Positions 1 to 11,747 of a stretch of DNA of 64,000 nt are shown one piece after another. The DNA is taken from assembly GCA_050110875.1 (NCBI GenBank), contig CP188828.1, positions 2,852,001 through 2,916,000 of the forward strand, read 5' to 3'. The position numbers and the translations under genes are program-made. The notes beneath the pieces were generated by a model. It was not told the DNA's origin. It ran no database searches and saw only the letters and a list, made by a program, of their open reading frames with translations. Position 1 is the stretch's first letter. Each line of letters opens with the position of its first letter. The DNA comes from Methyloligella sp050110875 (GTDB taxonomy: Bacteria > Pseudomonadota > Alphaproteobacteria > Rhizobiales > Methyloligellaceae).

Positions 1-1290
1 AATCTCGCCTTCCTCACCCCGAGCCTCATCTACAATCCTCGTGCCGTTTATCTCGTTCTGACCCGCACCAACGGTCCGAACGGTGCGAAGAGCTTTTGCG
101 CCGAGGCGAGGACGCCGAACCAGTGTCATGTCGGGCTGGCTTTGGACAGGTTCCCGACCACCAATGGGCTTTTCCTCGATGTGCTGAACCAGACCTCCGT
201 CGGGGCGAGGGCCGCGTTCGATGCGCTGTCGGGCGAGGTGCATGCCTCGTTGGGCGGCGCGCTGATCGGCGAGAGCCGGCATTTGCGCGAGGCGGTGATG
301 GGCCGGCTCGTGCAGGCGGCTCACGGCGGGACGGGGATCGGGACCGGCGGGCCGCAGGCGGCGGAGCTACGAAGCGCCTCGGTGCAGCGGCTCCAGGCCG
401 AGATGATGGCGCTGGGCTATTCCGCCGCCGACCTGGCCTCCCTTCAACCGCTCCCCGGCCGGGGGCCGACGGTCTGGAGCCAAGGCTTCGGGAGCTGGGC
501 CGATATCGATGGGAACGGCAATGCTGCGGCCATCGACGGTACGCTCGGCGGTGTCGTCTCGGGCCTCGATGCCGAAATCCTGCCGGGATGGCGGGCCGGC
601 GTGGCGGGCGGCTATACCGCCTCCGTCCTCGATGTGGATGCGCGGGCCAGTTCGGCCGCGGTGGACGGTTATCACCTGCTGGTTTATGGCGGCGGCACGG
701 TCGGACGCTTGGCGCTGCGGGCCGGCGGTGCCTGGAGCTGGCAGGAGATCGAGACCAGCCGCGCCGTATCCTTTCCGGGGTTCTACGAGATGGAGAGTGC
801 CGCTTACGATGGCGACCGGTCCCAGGCCTTCGGGGAACTCGCCTATCGAGTCCTATTGGGCAGCCGGCTTTCCGCCGAACCGTTCAGCGGCTTGGCTTAC
901 GTGCATCAGGAAACGGATGGCTTCACCGAGAGCGGCCCGGTCGCGGGGCTGACCTCGTCCGGCTCGCGCGAGGACGTCACCTATGGGAGCCTCGGGCTTC
1001 GCGCCGCGGCGAGCATGAATTTGCGGGGCTTGAAGGTATTGCCGCGGGTCTCGGTCGCCTGGCTGCATGCGTTCGACGACATCGACGCCGATTTGGCGCT
1101 CGCCTTCGCCTCCACCGGCATTGGCTTCGATATCGCCGGCACGCCGATCGCGCAGGATTCGGCGCTGATAGAGGCCGGGCTCGATCTTGCGCTGACGCCG
1201 CGCGCTACGTTGAGCATCGCCTATGACGGGCAGATCGCTGCCGATGCCATGGAGCATGGCATCGAGGGACGGGCCAACTGGACGTTCTAG
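1..1290 (+). CDS. Autotransporter outer-membrane beta-domain protein (C-terminal part)
   Basis: The reading frame is open from the first base of the window, so the gene begins upstream and only about 429 C-terminal residues are seen. A TTG at 142 is in frame but is not needed as a start. The first residues (pattern LTPSLIYN...VYLVLTR, then TPNQ) match the linker found before autotransporter barrels. From about residue 155 to the end alternating hydrophobic strands rich in Gly/Tyr/Trp follow (WSQGFGSW, GVAGGYT), and the protein ends in an aromatic residue (NWTF*), the C-terminal signature of outer-membrane barrels. By family it forms a 12-strand pore that carries or exports an N-terminal passenger to the surface; the passenger lies outside the window, so the function cannot be given. 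Confidence 0.85.
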   Translation, partial: NLAFLTPSLIYNPRAVYLVLTRTNGPNGAKSFCAEARTPNQCHVGLALDRFPTTNGLFLDVLNQTSVGARAAFDALSGEVHASLGGALIGESRHLREAVMGRLVQAAHGGTGIGTGGPQAAELRSASVQRLQAEMMALGYSAADLASLQPLPGRGPTVWSQGFGSWADIDGNGNAAAIDGTLGGVVSGLDAEILPGWRAGVAGGYTASVLDVDARASSAAVDGYHLLVYGGGTVGRLALRAGGAWSWQEIETSRAVSFPGFYEMESAAYDGDRSQAFGELAYRVLLGSRLSAEPFSGLAYVHQETDGFTESGPVAGLTSSGSREDVTYGSLGLRAAASMNLRGLKVLPRVSVAWLHAFDDIDADLALAFASTGIGFDIAGTPIAQDSALIEAGLDLALTPRATLSIAYDGQIAADAMEHGIEGRANWTF

Positions 1291-1360
1291 GCTCACTCGG
1301 CCGGCAGCGCTTTCCCGCTTCCCTTCCGGGAGAAGGGTTTCCCTCATCCGGCCAGGAACC

Positions 1361-2542
1361 CTAGCGCCGGTCATCTTCTCCGAGAGGGGGAGAAGGATCG
1401 TCCAGCGCGTCGTGGGTGATCAGCCCCATGATCTCGCTGCTGGCGAAGCTCAAGGACATGCCGCGCATCACGCCGGGGACGGCGGCGAGATCGTAGAGCT
1501 CGCCGACCGGGCCGTCGATGCGGAACCAATGGGCGCACGCGCCGGTCTCCAGATCGATCGCCTGGACGCCGCACCAGGGTTCGGAATCGGCTTCCCGGAG
1601 GCGCCGGTCCAGGGCCAGCCCCTCGAACCGCTCGTAGCGCGGCTTGGACAGTCCGACGAAGGCGTGCTTGCCGTGGAAGGCGAGCCCCCGGACGAAGCCG
1701 GGACAGAAGGCGAGGGGCTTGAATTCGGCATTGCCGCTTTCCAGCCCGTCGACCCAGCCCAGCTCGCCCGTGCCCGAGTTCAGCAGCCAGAGCTTGCCGT
1801 CATAGAGCCGCGGCGAGTGGGGCATGGACAGCCCCTCCAGCACGATTTCGTTCGTCTGCACGTCGATCAGGATGCCGCCGTCGAAGCGCCGGTCCCGCCA
1901 ACCGTCGATGGTGTCGGATTTGCTGACGGCTGTGACGTAGCGCGGAATGCCGTCCGCCATGGCGAGACCGTTCAGATGGCAGCGGTCCTCCCTGACGATC
2001 TTCGAGATGAAAGGCGGCTTCCAGATGGGCGTGAAGCTGTGCCGGTCGGAGGGGGTGGCGAGGCAGTTGTAGAGCGTGTTGACGAAGACGATCCGGCCGT
2101 CCTTAAGCTGGCCGATATCGTGGGCGTCAAGCTCGCCGGTGACATAGATCTGCCGCGGCACGTAGCAGGTATCGAACAGGTTGTTGATCTCCTGGTCCGG
2201 CGCCAGCACGTTGCGGAACCGGATGAGCTGGAAGAGCGTGGCCAGCAGCAGCGTATCCTTGTCGGGGACGGCGATGCCCATGGCCTTGCAGAACAGCCGC
2301 TCGTCCACCAGCAGCCCGCCATCCTTGTTCTGGCCGAGCAGATAGAACTTACCGGATTGGTACGAGGAGATCGCAAGCGCGATTCGGTTGCTGCCGAGAA
2401 AGCCGGAGAGGCCGGGCGACATGGAGTATTTGACGGCATTTTCCGGCGGCGATGCCTCGTCGCCATCGGCGGACTGTGCCGTTTTGTCGAGCCCGTCAGC
2501 CAAATCGTCACCCCCCACCACGCAATCCGCCCGCCTACTCAC
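1361..2542 (-). CDS. TIGR03032 family beta-propeller-like protein
   Basis: 393 residues. Near residue 45 it has the family opening (SGFLGSNRIALAISSYQSGK), then repeated blades with WLLNSGTGELG, LAFCPGFVRGLAF and the C-terminal ELYDLAAVPGV segment, all typical of the TIGR03032 group of YncE-like proteins. The biochemical role of this family is not known. No signal peptide is evident. The first ~35 residues are acidic and low in complexity, so a start nearer the conserved part is possible. It is transcribed away from the L,D-transpeptidase at 2677, with 134 bp between the two starts. Confidence 0.75.
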   Translation of the reverse strand: MSRRADCVVGGDDLADGLDKTAQSADGDEASPPENAVKYSMSPGLSGFLGSNRIALAISSYQSGKFYLLGQNKDGGLLVDERLFCKAMGIAVPDKDTLLLATLFQLIRFRNVLAPDQEINNLFDTCYVPRQIYVTGELDAHDIGQLKDGRIVFVNTLYNCLATPSDRHSFTPIWKPPFISKIVREDRCHLNGLAMADGIPRYVTAVSKSDTIDGWRDRRFDGGILIDVQTNEIVLEGLSMPHSPRLYDGKLWLLNSGTGELGWVDGLESGNAEFKPLAFCPGFVRGLAFHGKHAFVGLSKPRYERFEGLALDRRLREADSEPWCGVQAIDLETGACAHWFRIDGPVGELYDLAAVPGVMRGMSLSFASSEIMGLITHDALDDPSPPLGEDDRR

Positions 2543-2676
2543 CTCTGCAAGGTCCTATGCAGAACCACTCTTGACGGAGGCGGTCAAGGCACCACGCCGT
2601 CCGGCCACGGCGCCTCGATGTGGGGCACGACGTTTTTGCCTTGGCAAAACCCGATTGAGAAGGTCACTTTCAGCCC

Positions 2677-3546
2677 ATGATTTGGCGCATTCTCCTAAGC
2701 GCTCTCTTGGGCTTTCTGGTCGCGGCCGTGATCGGCGCAACGCTCTATCTTGCGAGTCCGGAAGGGCGGCAGCTGCTCGACCGAGTCTGGATCAACGCGA
2801 CACGGGTCGAGCATCGCAGCCTGTGGCAGGCCGGGCGCCAGCTTCCGGGCACGCCGGATCTGGCGAAGCTCGATGCACGGCTTGCCGCCAAGGGCCTGAA
2901 GCTCGGCGATCCGATCTTCATCCGGGTCTTCAAGCTGGAATCGGAGCTGGAGCTCTGGATGGAGCGGGACGGGACGTATGTCCATTTCGCCACTTATCCC
3001 ATCTGCTACTGGTCCGGCCGGCTGGGGCCGAAGCGGCAGGAGGGCGACCTTCAGGCGCCGGAGGGCTATTACACGGTGGATGCGAGCCAGCTCAATCCGA
3101 ACAGTCGCTGGCACCGTTCCTTCAATCTCGGCTTCCCCAACAATTTCGACAAGGCGCAAGGCCGCACCGGCTCCTATCTCATGGTGCATGGGGGCTGTGC
3201 CTCGGTCGGCTGCTACGCCATGACCAATCCGGTGGTGGACGAGATCTGGCGCATCGTGACGGCGGCGCTCGAGGGCGGGCAGCCGCGCTTCGCCGTGATG
3301 GCGCTGCCTTTCCGCATGACGAAAGACAATATGAGCAAGCGGAAGGGCTATCCCTGGCGGGCCTTCTGGACCGATCTCAAGACGGGCAATGATCTGTTCG
3401 AGAAGACCCATGTGCCGCCGAAGGCGAGCGTCTGCGACGGGCGCTATGCGTTTGCGCCGGGGGAGAAGGGCGCGCCCGTGCCTGAGGTCGAGGAGGGCTG
3501 TACCGGGGCACAGGCGAAGGCGAAGGCGGCTTCGAGCGCGGACTAG
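2677..3546 (+). CDS. YafK-like L,D-transpeptidase family protein
   Basis: 289 residues with one N-terminal membrane segment (residues 4-27, LLSALLGFLVAAVIGATLYL), which would anchor it with the catalytic domain in the periplasm. The YkuD catalytic signature is seen as LMVHGGCASVGCYAMTN around residues 168-184, with the His and the nucleophilic Cys in the HG-x5-GC spacing of murein L,D-transpeptidases. Length and the sequence just before it (GYYTVDASQLNPNSRWH) resemble the YafK/DpaA branch, which in Enterobacteria cuts or forms links between peptidoglycan and Braun lipoprotein. Whether this protein makes or removes such links cannot be told from sequence. Confidence 0.85.
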   Translation: MIWRILLSALLGFLVAAVIGATLYLASPEGRQLLDRVWINATRVEHRSLWQAGRQLPGTPDLAKLDARLAAKGLKLGDPIFIRVFKLESELELWMERDGTYVHFATYPICYWSGRLGPKRQEGDLQAPEGYYTVDASQLNPNSRWHRSFNLGFPNNFDKAQGRTGSYLMVHGGCASVGCYAMTNPVVDEIWRIVTAALEGGQPRFAVMALPFRMTKDNMSKRKGYPWRAFWTDLKTGNDLFEKTHVPPKASVCDGRYAFAPGEKGAPVPEVEEGCTGAQAKAKAASSAD

Positions 3547-3555
3547 CGGAATGGT

Positions 3556-3639
3556 CCTCCCCCCTAAAAAGGGGGAGCTTGAGGGGGGTCCTCTAGACGT
3601 CGACCCCCACCGCGGCCCTCCCCCTTCTAGGGGGAGGGA
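3556..3639. repeat. Palindromic GC-rich intergenic element
   Basis: Two hairpins lie between convergent genes. CTCCCCC/GGGGGAG closes at 3557-3577 around an A-rich loop, and CCCTCCCCC pairs perfectly with GGGGGAGGG (3616-3624 with 3630-3638, loop TTCTA). This composition is typical of dispersed intergenic palindromes in Rhizobiales genomes; it could also end transcription from both sides. A related mosaic is at 32400-32633. Confidence 0.6.
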
Positions 3640-3670
3640 GGTACCCCGTCGCTACGCCCGAGGCTGACCG

Positions 3671-5461
3671 CTAGAACGGCCAGAAGAACGCGATGACAGG
3701 TGCGCCGACCAGGAGCACGATGAGGCTCAAGGGTAGGCCGAGCCGCCAGTAATCCCCGAACCGATAGCCGCCTGGCCCCATCACCAAGGTGTTGCACTGA
3801 TGGCCGATCGGGGTGAGGAAGTCGCAGGCCGCGCCGATGGCCACGCCCATGAGGAACGGGTCGGGGTTTTCGCCCAGCTGCTCGGCGAAGCTCGCCGCGA
3901 TGGGCGCCATGACGAGCACGGTCGCGGCGTTGTTCAGGAAGGGCGTCACGGCCATGGCGACGGCCATGATGAGCAGCAGGCTGCCGATGGGCGGCAGATA
4001 CATGCCGGCCTCGGAGAGCCACATGCCGATGAGATCTGTGCCGCCGGTGGTGCGGAGCGCGTCGGAGACCGGGATCAGGGCGCCCAGCATGACGAGGATC
4101 GGCCAGTCGATCGCCTCATAGGCCTCCTTCAGACTCAAGCAGCGGAACAGCAGCAACAGGACCGCCGCGCCGAAGAAGGCGACCGTGATGGGCACGTAGC
4201 CGAAGGCGACCAGGATCATCGCGGCGGCGAGAATGCCGACGGGCAAAAGGCTGGCGCTGCGGCCGATGCGAATATCGCGCTCCGCAAGAGGCAGGCAATG
4301 GAGCGCGCCGAGAGTTTCGGGCATTTGCGTGAGGTCGCCGCGCAGCACGATCACGTCGCCGGCCTGCAGGCGCACCTGACGGAGCCGATTGGCGATCCGC
4401 CGGCCCCGGCGGCTGACCGCGAGCAGGGCGACGCCGTGACGGTCGAACAGCTTGATCTGATGAGCGGTGACGCCGACCAGCTCGGACTCGGCGGTGACCA
4501 CGGCTTCCATCAGTCCGATATCGTCGCGGGGCGTATCGACGCTGGCGGCGTTCTCCGACTGAACGAGCTTCAGCTTTTCCAGCACCACGATGCGCTCCAG
4601 CGCCTCCGGATCGCCCTGCAGGATCAGCACGTCGTCCGCCTTGATGACGATATTGCCGGCCGGCTGGTAGCGGCGGCGGCGGCCTCGTATATGGGCGATC
4701 ACCTCGACCTCGTTCTCCGACAAATCCTCGAAGGCGCGGATGGTGATATCGACGCACGGAGACCCCTTCGGGACGGTCACCTCCGTGGTGTAGGCCTCCA
4801 GATTGAAGGCCGCATCCATGGTGGGGGCGCCCTTGCGGCCTTGGGGCAGGAGCCGCCAGCCGAACACGAGAAAGGCGACGCCGACGACGGAGAGCACGAT
4901 GCCGACGGGGGCGAAATCGAACATGCTGTAGGACTCGCCTAGGATGTCCTCGCGCAGGCCTGAGACGATGATGTTGGGCGAGGTGCCGATCAGGGTCACG
5001 GTGCCGCCGAGCAGCGAGCCGAAGGCCATGGGCATGAGCAGGGAGGAGGGCGAGGTGCCGGTGCGCCGGGAGAGCTGGAAGGCCACGGGCATCAGCATGG
5101 TCAGGGCGCCGATATTCTTTACGAAGCCCGACATGGCGGTGACCGAGCCGACAAGGGCGAAGATCTGCCGGTTCGTCGTGGTGAGATAGCCGCCGACGCT
5201 GCGGGCGATGCGCTCGATGACGCCGGATTTGCTGATGGCGGCGCTGACCACCAGGGCGGTGCCGACGATGATGACGATGTCGTTGCTGAAGCCGGTGAAG
5301 GCGCGTTCCGGCGGCACGATGCCGACGGCGATGGCGGCGAGCAGCGAGATCAGGGCGACGAAGTCGTAGCGCCAGCGGCCCCAGGCGAAGAGGCCCATCA
5401 TGGCGATCACGATGACGAAGGCGAGAAAGGACTGATCGACGAAGCTGAGATCGGGCGTCAT
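3671..5461 (-). CDS. SLC13-type permease with two TrkA-C domains
   Basis: 596 residues. Four or five membrane segments come first (to about residue 190), then a soluble middle with two RCK-C/TrkA-C modules (around residues 205-295 and 310-390; NEVEVIAHIRGRRRR..., ADDVLILQGD and AGDVIVLRGD), then five or more membrane segments. The C-terminal half has NNAATVLVMAP and FLTPIGHQCNTLVMGPGGY, the signature of the SLC13/DASS and ArsB-NhaD superfamily of sodium-coupled anion transporters. The substrate (sulfate, dicarboxylate or other) is not visible. It lies 139 bp downstream of secA on the same strand and convergent to the L,D-transpeptidase. Confidence 0.85.
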   Translation of the reverse strand: MTPDLSFVDQSFLAFVIVIAMMGLFAWGRWRYDFVALISLLAAIAVGIVPPERAFTGFSNDIVIIVGTALVVSAAISKSGVIERIARSVGGYLTTTNRQIFALVGSVTAMSGFVKNIGALTMLMPVAFQLSRRTGTSPSSLLMPMAFGSLLGGTVTLIGTSPNIIVSGLREDILGESYSMFDFAPVGIVLSVVGVAFLVFGWRLLPQGRKGAPTMDAAFNLEAYTTEVTVPKGSPCVDITIRAFEDLSENEVEVIAHIRGRRRRYQPAGNIVIKADDVLILQGDPEALERIVVLEKLKLVQSENAASVDTPRDDIGLMEAVVTAESELVGVTAHQIKLFDRHGVALLAVSRRGRRIANRLRQVRLQAGDVIVLRGDLTQMPETLGALHCLPLAERDIRIGRSASLLPVGILAAAMILVAFGYVPITVAFFGAAVLLLLFRCLSLKEAYEAIDWPILVMLGALIPVSDALRTTGGTDLIGMWLSEAGMYLPPIGSLLLIMAVAMAVTPFLNNAATVLVMAPIAASFAEQLGENPDPFLMGVAIGAACDFLTPIGHQCNTLVMGPGGYRFGDYWRLGLPLSLIVLLVGAPVIAFFWPF

Positions 5462-5600
5462 GAAGGCCAGGGTCCGCTGCCGGTGGGGATTATCCGACGA
5501 TCAAGCGAGGCGGCGCTTTCCTGTTCAGGTCGAAAGGACCGGGGGATAGCGCCTGGCCGCAGAACAAGTTCCCTGCGGCCTCGGATACCAATAGCAGCGG

Positions 5601-8378
<2,778 letters not shown>

Positions 8379-8886
8379 GGGTCAAGCCTTTAAAAGCATC
8401 CGCTTGCAAGGGGATGGTGAGCATCAGAACGTTTCGCTCCGGGGCCGGAGGTTTCCAGGCTCGGCGGGGCATTCGAATACCGGCTGTTTCGGCGCTTTCT
8501 CCGTCGTACGATATGGCGGGACATGTCTGCCGACATGCCCTGGAAAAGGCGACCGAAAGCCGCCGGAAACAGTCGCGTGAGACATAAGAGGAGCCCGGAA
8601 CCTTGTCAACGCGAAGGCCGTTGATCACAAGGCTTTGGCAGGTTGGTGGTGCCGGGGCAGGACGCAACCCGGAGGATAGGGTGCGAACGGGCGCCGGGCC
8701 GTCGCTGTGGCCATCAACTGGCCGCACTCCTGGCCAAAAACTTCCCTAAATCGCGACTTGGCAGCGCACCCTTCGAAGGTTTATGTAGGCGCCCGGGGGA
8801 AGCGACCGAAACGCCTGCTCTCGTTGCGACGATCTCGTCCGCTCAAGGACGGTCCGAGGCAGGCAGAAAATAAGGACCTCAATCCC
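8379..8886. other. Intergenic region between divergent secA and parvulin gene
   Basis: 508 bp without a convincing gene. The frame of the downstream parvulin gene stays open back to 8707, but that extension is rich in Arg/Pro and does not look like protein. It must contain promoters for both flanking genes; no strong -35/-10 pair or regulatory RNA was identified. Confidence 0.4.
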
Positions 8887-9780
8887 GTGAAACGCCCAAG
8901 CATGATGCTGCTTGCAGCAGCCTTCGTTACCTTTTTCGCGTTGCCGGCGGCGGCCGAGGACATCGTCGCCCGAGTCAACGGTAAGGATATCACCCAACAG
9001 GATCTCGACTTCGCCGCCTCAGAGGTTGGCGGCCAGCTCTCCAGCTTTCCGGAAAACGAGCGCAAGCGGATGCTGGTCCAGTTCGTGATCGAGAACGAGC
9101 TGATGGCCACGGCCGCCGAGAAAGAGAAGCTCGACGAGGCCGATAATTTCGATGAGCGGCTGGACTATCACCGCCGCCGCGCCCTGCGTGACGCCTATTA
9201 CGACGAGAAGGTCGAAGCAGCGATTTCGGAGAAGGTCGCCCAGACCATCTACGAAGAGCAGGCGAAGAAGATGAAGCAGGAGAAAGAGCTCCGCGCCCGC
9301 CACATCCTGGTGCCGACCAAGGAAGAGGCCGAGGAGGTGAAGAAGCAGCTCGAAGACGGTGCCGATTTCGCCGAGCTCGCCAAAGAGAAGTCACGGGATC
9401 CGAGCGCCGAGAACGGCGATCTCGGCTTCTTCGGCAAGGGCCAGATGGTGAAGCCTTTCGAGCAGGCGGTCTTCAAGCTGAAGAAAGGCGAGCTTTCCGA
9501 TCCGGTGCAAACCCAGTTCGGCTGGCACATCATCGAGGTCACCGATGAGCGTTCGCGCCAGGTGCCGGAATTCGACGATGTGAAGGAAGCCATCATGGGC
9601 AAGCTGCTGCAGAGCAAGGTGCAGAGCTCGCTGCGTGAGCTGCAGGCCGACGCCAAGATCGAGATCCTCGACGAAGACGTCAAAAAGGCGATGCAGGATG
9701 CCGCCGTGCGGGGCGAGGTTCCGCCTGGCGCCATGGGCGGCGGCAATGTCGGCGCCGAGGATGTCGAGTCCGAGCATTAG
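8887..9780 (+). CDS. Periplasmic parvulin-type peptidyl-prolyl isomerase
   Basis: 297 residues from the GTG at 8887, chosen because AAGGA lies 10 nt upstream (8872-8876) and because the protein then begins with a classic signal peptide (VKRPSMMLLAAAFVTFF..LPAAA, cut near residue 22). A SurA/PrsA-like N-terminal helical part (VNGKDITQQDL) precedes a parvulin domain at about residues 135-230 (ARHILV, FAELAKEKSRDPSA, GDLGFFGKGQMV, FGWHIIEV), which has the residues expected for an active PPIase. By family it helps exported and outer-membrane proteins fold. argJ follows after 37 bp. Confidence 0.9.
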   Translation: MKRPSMMLLAAAFVTFFALPAAAEDIVARVNGKDITQQDLDFAASEVGGQLSSFPENERKRMLVQFVIENELMATAAEKEKLDEADNFDERLDYHRRRALRDAYYDEKVEAAISEKVAQTIYEEQAKKMKQEKELRARHILVPTKEEAEEVKKQLEDGADFAELAKEKSRDPSAENGDLGFFGKGQMVKPFEQAVFKLKKGELSDPVQTQFGWHIIEVTDERSRQVPEFDDVKEAIMGKLLQSKVQSSLRELQADAKIEILDEDVKKAMQDAAVRGEVPPGAMGGGNVGAEDVESEH

Positions 9781-9817
9781 GCGTGTTCGGCCGATGGGGA
9801 TGGGGGTGCGATAGAGC

Positions 9818-11056
9818 GTGACAAAGACGTCGCCTTTCGCGCCTGCCGTCCTGCCGACGCTTCCGCCTATCCAGGGTGTCCAGCTCGCAAGCTGTGCTGC
9901 CGGGATTCGCTATGCCGGCCGGATCGACCTTCTGCTCGGGACGTTCGATCCGGGCACGGCGGTCGCAGGCGTGCTCACCCAGTCGAAGACCTCATCGGCG
10001 CCGGTGGAATGGTGCCGCGCTCATCTCGCCCATGGCATGGCGCGGGCGCTGGTGGTGAATTCCGGCACGTCCAACGCCTTTACCGGCAAGGCGGGCGATG
10101 CCGCCGTCAAGGCGACGGCAGAGGCGACGGCGGAGGCGCTCGGCTGTCTCCCGGCGGATGTCTATCTCGCGTCCACGGGGGTGATCGGCGAGCCGCTGCA
10201 AGCGGAGCGGATCACCAGCCGGCTGCCAGAGCTGACCGCGACCTGCGTGGCTGAGGGGTTCGAAGGCGCGGCCCGCGCCATCATGACCACGGATACATTT
10301 CCGAAGCTCGCCACGCGGGAAGCGGAGATCGGCGGGGTCAAGGTGACCGTCAACGGCATCGCCAAGGGCGCCGGCATGATCGCGCCGGATATGGCGACCA
10401 TGCTGGCCTTCCTGTTCACCGATGCGGCGATCGAGCCGGCGGTTCTGCAGAGTCTTCTCAAGCCCGCGGCAGATAAGAGCTTCAACGCGGTGACGGTGGA
10501 TGGCGATACCTCCACCAGCGACACGCTGCTTCTGTTCGCCACCGGCACCGCCACCAAGCGAGGCGCACCGCGGATCGGGCTCGTCGACGACGAGCGGCTT
10601 TCCAGCTTCCGGTCGGCGCTAGAGGAGATCTGTCTCGATCTCGCCTTGCAGATTGTCAAGGACGGCGAGGGGCTCACCAAGTTCGTCGAGATCCGCGTCA
10701 CCGGTGCGGAGGACGACGGCGCCGCCAAGACCATCGCCAAGTCGATCGCGAACTCGCCTTTGGTGAAGACGGCCTTGGCCGGGGAAGATCCCAATTGGGG
10801 CCGCATCGTGATGGCGGTGGGCAAGGCGGGCGAGCGGGCCGATCGGGACCGGCTTGCGATCCGCTTCGGCGATATTCTGGTGGCCGAGAACGGCCAGGTC
10901 GCGGACGGCTATCGGGAAGAGGTGGGCGCGGCCTATATGAAGCGGGACGAGCTCGTCATCTCGGTGGATGTCGGCGTGGGCGAGGGCGCGGCACGGATTT
11001 GGACCTGCGATCTCACCAAAGAGTATATTTCGATCAACGCCGACTATCGCTCGTAG
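9818..11056 (+). CDS. argJ: Bifunctional glutamate N-acetyltransferase / amino-acid acetyltransferase ArgJ
   Basis: 412 residues. The autoprocessing site GAGMIAPDMATMLAF is present around residues 184-200, where the Thr of ATML is the nucleophile that splits the precursor into alpha and beta chains. ArgJ transfers the acetyl group from N2-acetylornithine to glutamate in the cyclic arginine pathway, and many also use acetyl-CoA. The start is GTG. It lies 37 bp after the parvulin gene and 41 bp before mutT, an order common in Rhizobiales. Confidence 0.96.
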   Translation: MTKTSPFAPAVLPTLPPIQGVQLASCAAGIRYAGRIDLLLGTFDPGTAVAGVLTQSKTSSAPVEWCRAHLAHGMARALVVNSGTSNAFTGKAGDAAVKATAEATAEALGCLPADVYLASTGVIGEPLQAERITSRLPELTATCVAEGFEGAARAIMTTDTFPKLATREAEIGGVKVTVNGIAKGAGMIAPDMATMLAFLFTDAAIEPAVLQSLLKPAADKSFNAVTVDGDTSTSDTLLLFATGTATKRGAPRIGLVDDERLSSFRSALEEICLDLALQIVKDGEGLTKFVEIRVTGAEDDGAAKTIAKSIANSPLVKTALAGEDPNWGRIVMAVGKAGERADRDRLAIRFGDILVAENGQVADGYREEVGAAYMKRDELVISVDVGVGEGAARIWTCDLTKEYISINADYRS

Positions 11057-11097
11057 ACCACAGGCGAAATACGCCTTGTTAAATAAATCCTGCCAAG

Positions 11098-11550
11098 ATG
11101 GGTAACGATTTGAGGGACACTGCACCGGGGCCGATCGTGCTCGTGGCGGCATGCGTTCTCCGCAAAGACGACGGAACGGTTCTGATCGCCAAACGGCCCG
11201 AGGGGCGCCCGCTGGCGGGTCTCTGGGAGTTTCCCGGCGGCAAGGTCGATCCCGGCGAGGTCCCGGAAGCGGCCTTGTTGCGAGAGCTCGAAGAGGAACT
11301 CGGAATTCGGGTCGCGGAAGAGGATATCGAGCCCCTGACCTTCGTGAGCCACGCTTACGAGACCTTCCATCTTCTGATGCCGGTTTATCTCAGCCGGCGG
11401 TGGCAAGGCGAAGCACGGGCTCTCGAGGGACAGGAGCTGGCCTGGGTCGTGCCGGATGCGCTGATCGACTATGGGATGCCGCCGGCCGACGAACCGTTGA
11501 AGACGAAGCTGGGCGGTCTGCTCGACCGTTCGTTAGGACGAAGCACATGA
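11098..11550 (+). CDS. mutT: (Deoxy)nucleoside triphosphate pyrophosphohydrolase MutT (Nudix)
   Basis: 150 residues with a complete Nudix box, GGKVDPGEVPEAALLRELEEE near residues 44-64 (pattern G-x5-E-x7-RE-x2-EE-x-G). The PEGRPLAGLWEFPGG context is typical of MutT, which removes 8-oxo-dGTP from the nucleotide pool and limits A:T to C:G transversions. Its stop codon overlaps the start of the pilin gene (ATGA at 11547-11550). Confidence 0.92.
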   Translation: MGNDLRDTAPGPIVLVAACVLRKDDGTVLIAKRPEGRPLAGLWEFPGGKVDPGEVPEAALLRELEEELGIRVAEEDIEPLTFVSHAYETFHLLMPVYLSRRWQGEARALEGQELAWVVPDALIDYGMPPADEPLKTKLGGLLDRSLGRST

Positions 11551-11747
11551 GTGCACAGGATAACGGGAACCGGATTGCTTGGATGAGCCGCCGGTTCATC
11601 GTAGCGGAAGACGGCGTGACGGCCGTCGAATATGCCGTCTTCATGCTGATTTCGGTCGCCATCATCGGAGCGCTCTCCTTCTTCACCGATACGCTGATCG
11701 GGGCCTATCAGGCCGTGTCCGACGCGCTGATCGCGGTGATGAGCTGA
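11547..11747 (+). CDS. Flp/Fap-type pilin subunit
   Basis: 66 residues, start chosen at the ATGA overlap with mutT. A short basic leader ends at RRFIVAEDGVTAVEYAVF, then a hydrophobic helix follows (MLISVAIIGALSFF). The G-x-T-A-V-E-Y-A pattern is the Flp prepilin processing and assembly motif recognised by TadV/CpaA peptidase. Flp pilins build the thin adhesive Tad/Cpa pili. No other tad/cpa gene is in the window, so this may be a stray or minor pilin. It ends immediately next to the stop of the convergent methyltransferase gene. Confidence 0.8.
   Translation: MSAQDNGNRIAWMSRRFIVAEDGVTAVEYAVFMLISVAIIGALSFFTDTLIGAYQAVSDALIAVMS

Noticed and set aside
1223..2680. 485-codon plus-strand frame over the TIGR03032 gene
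   Set aside because: Shadow of the minus-strand gene with recognisable family segments.
8707..8886. N-terminal extension of the parvulin gene
   Set aside because: It would bury the signal peptide 60 residues inside the protein; the GTG at 8887 has a ribosome-binding site and starts the signal peptide.
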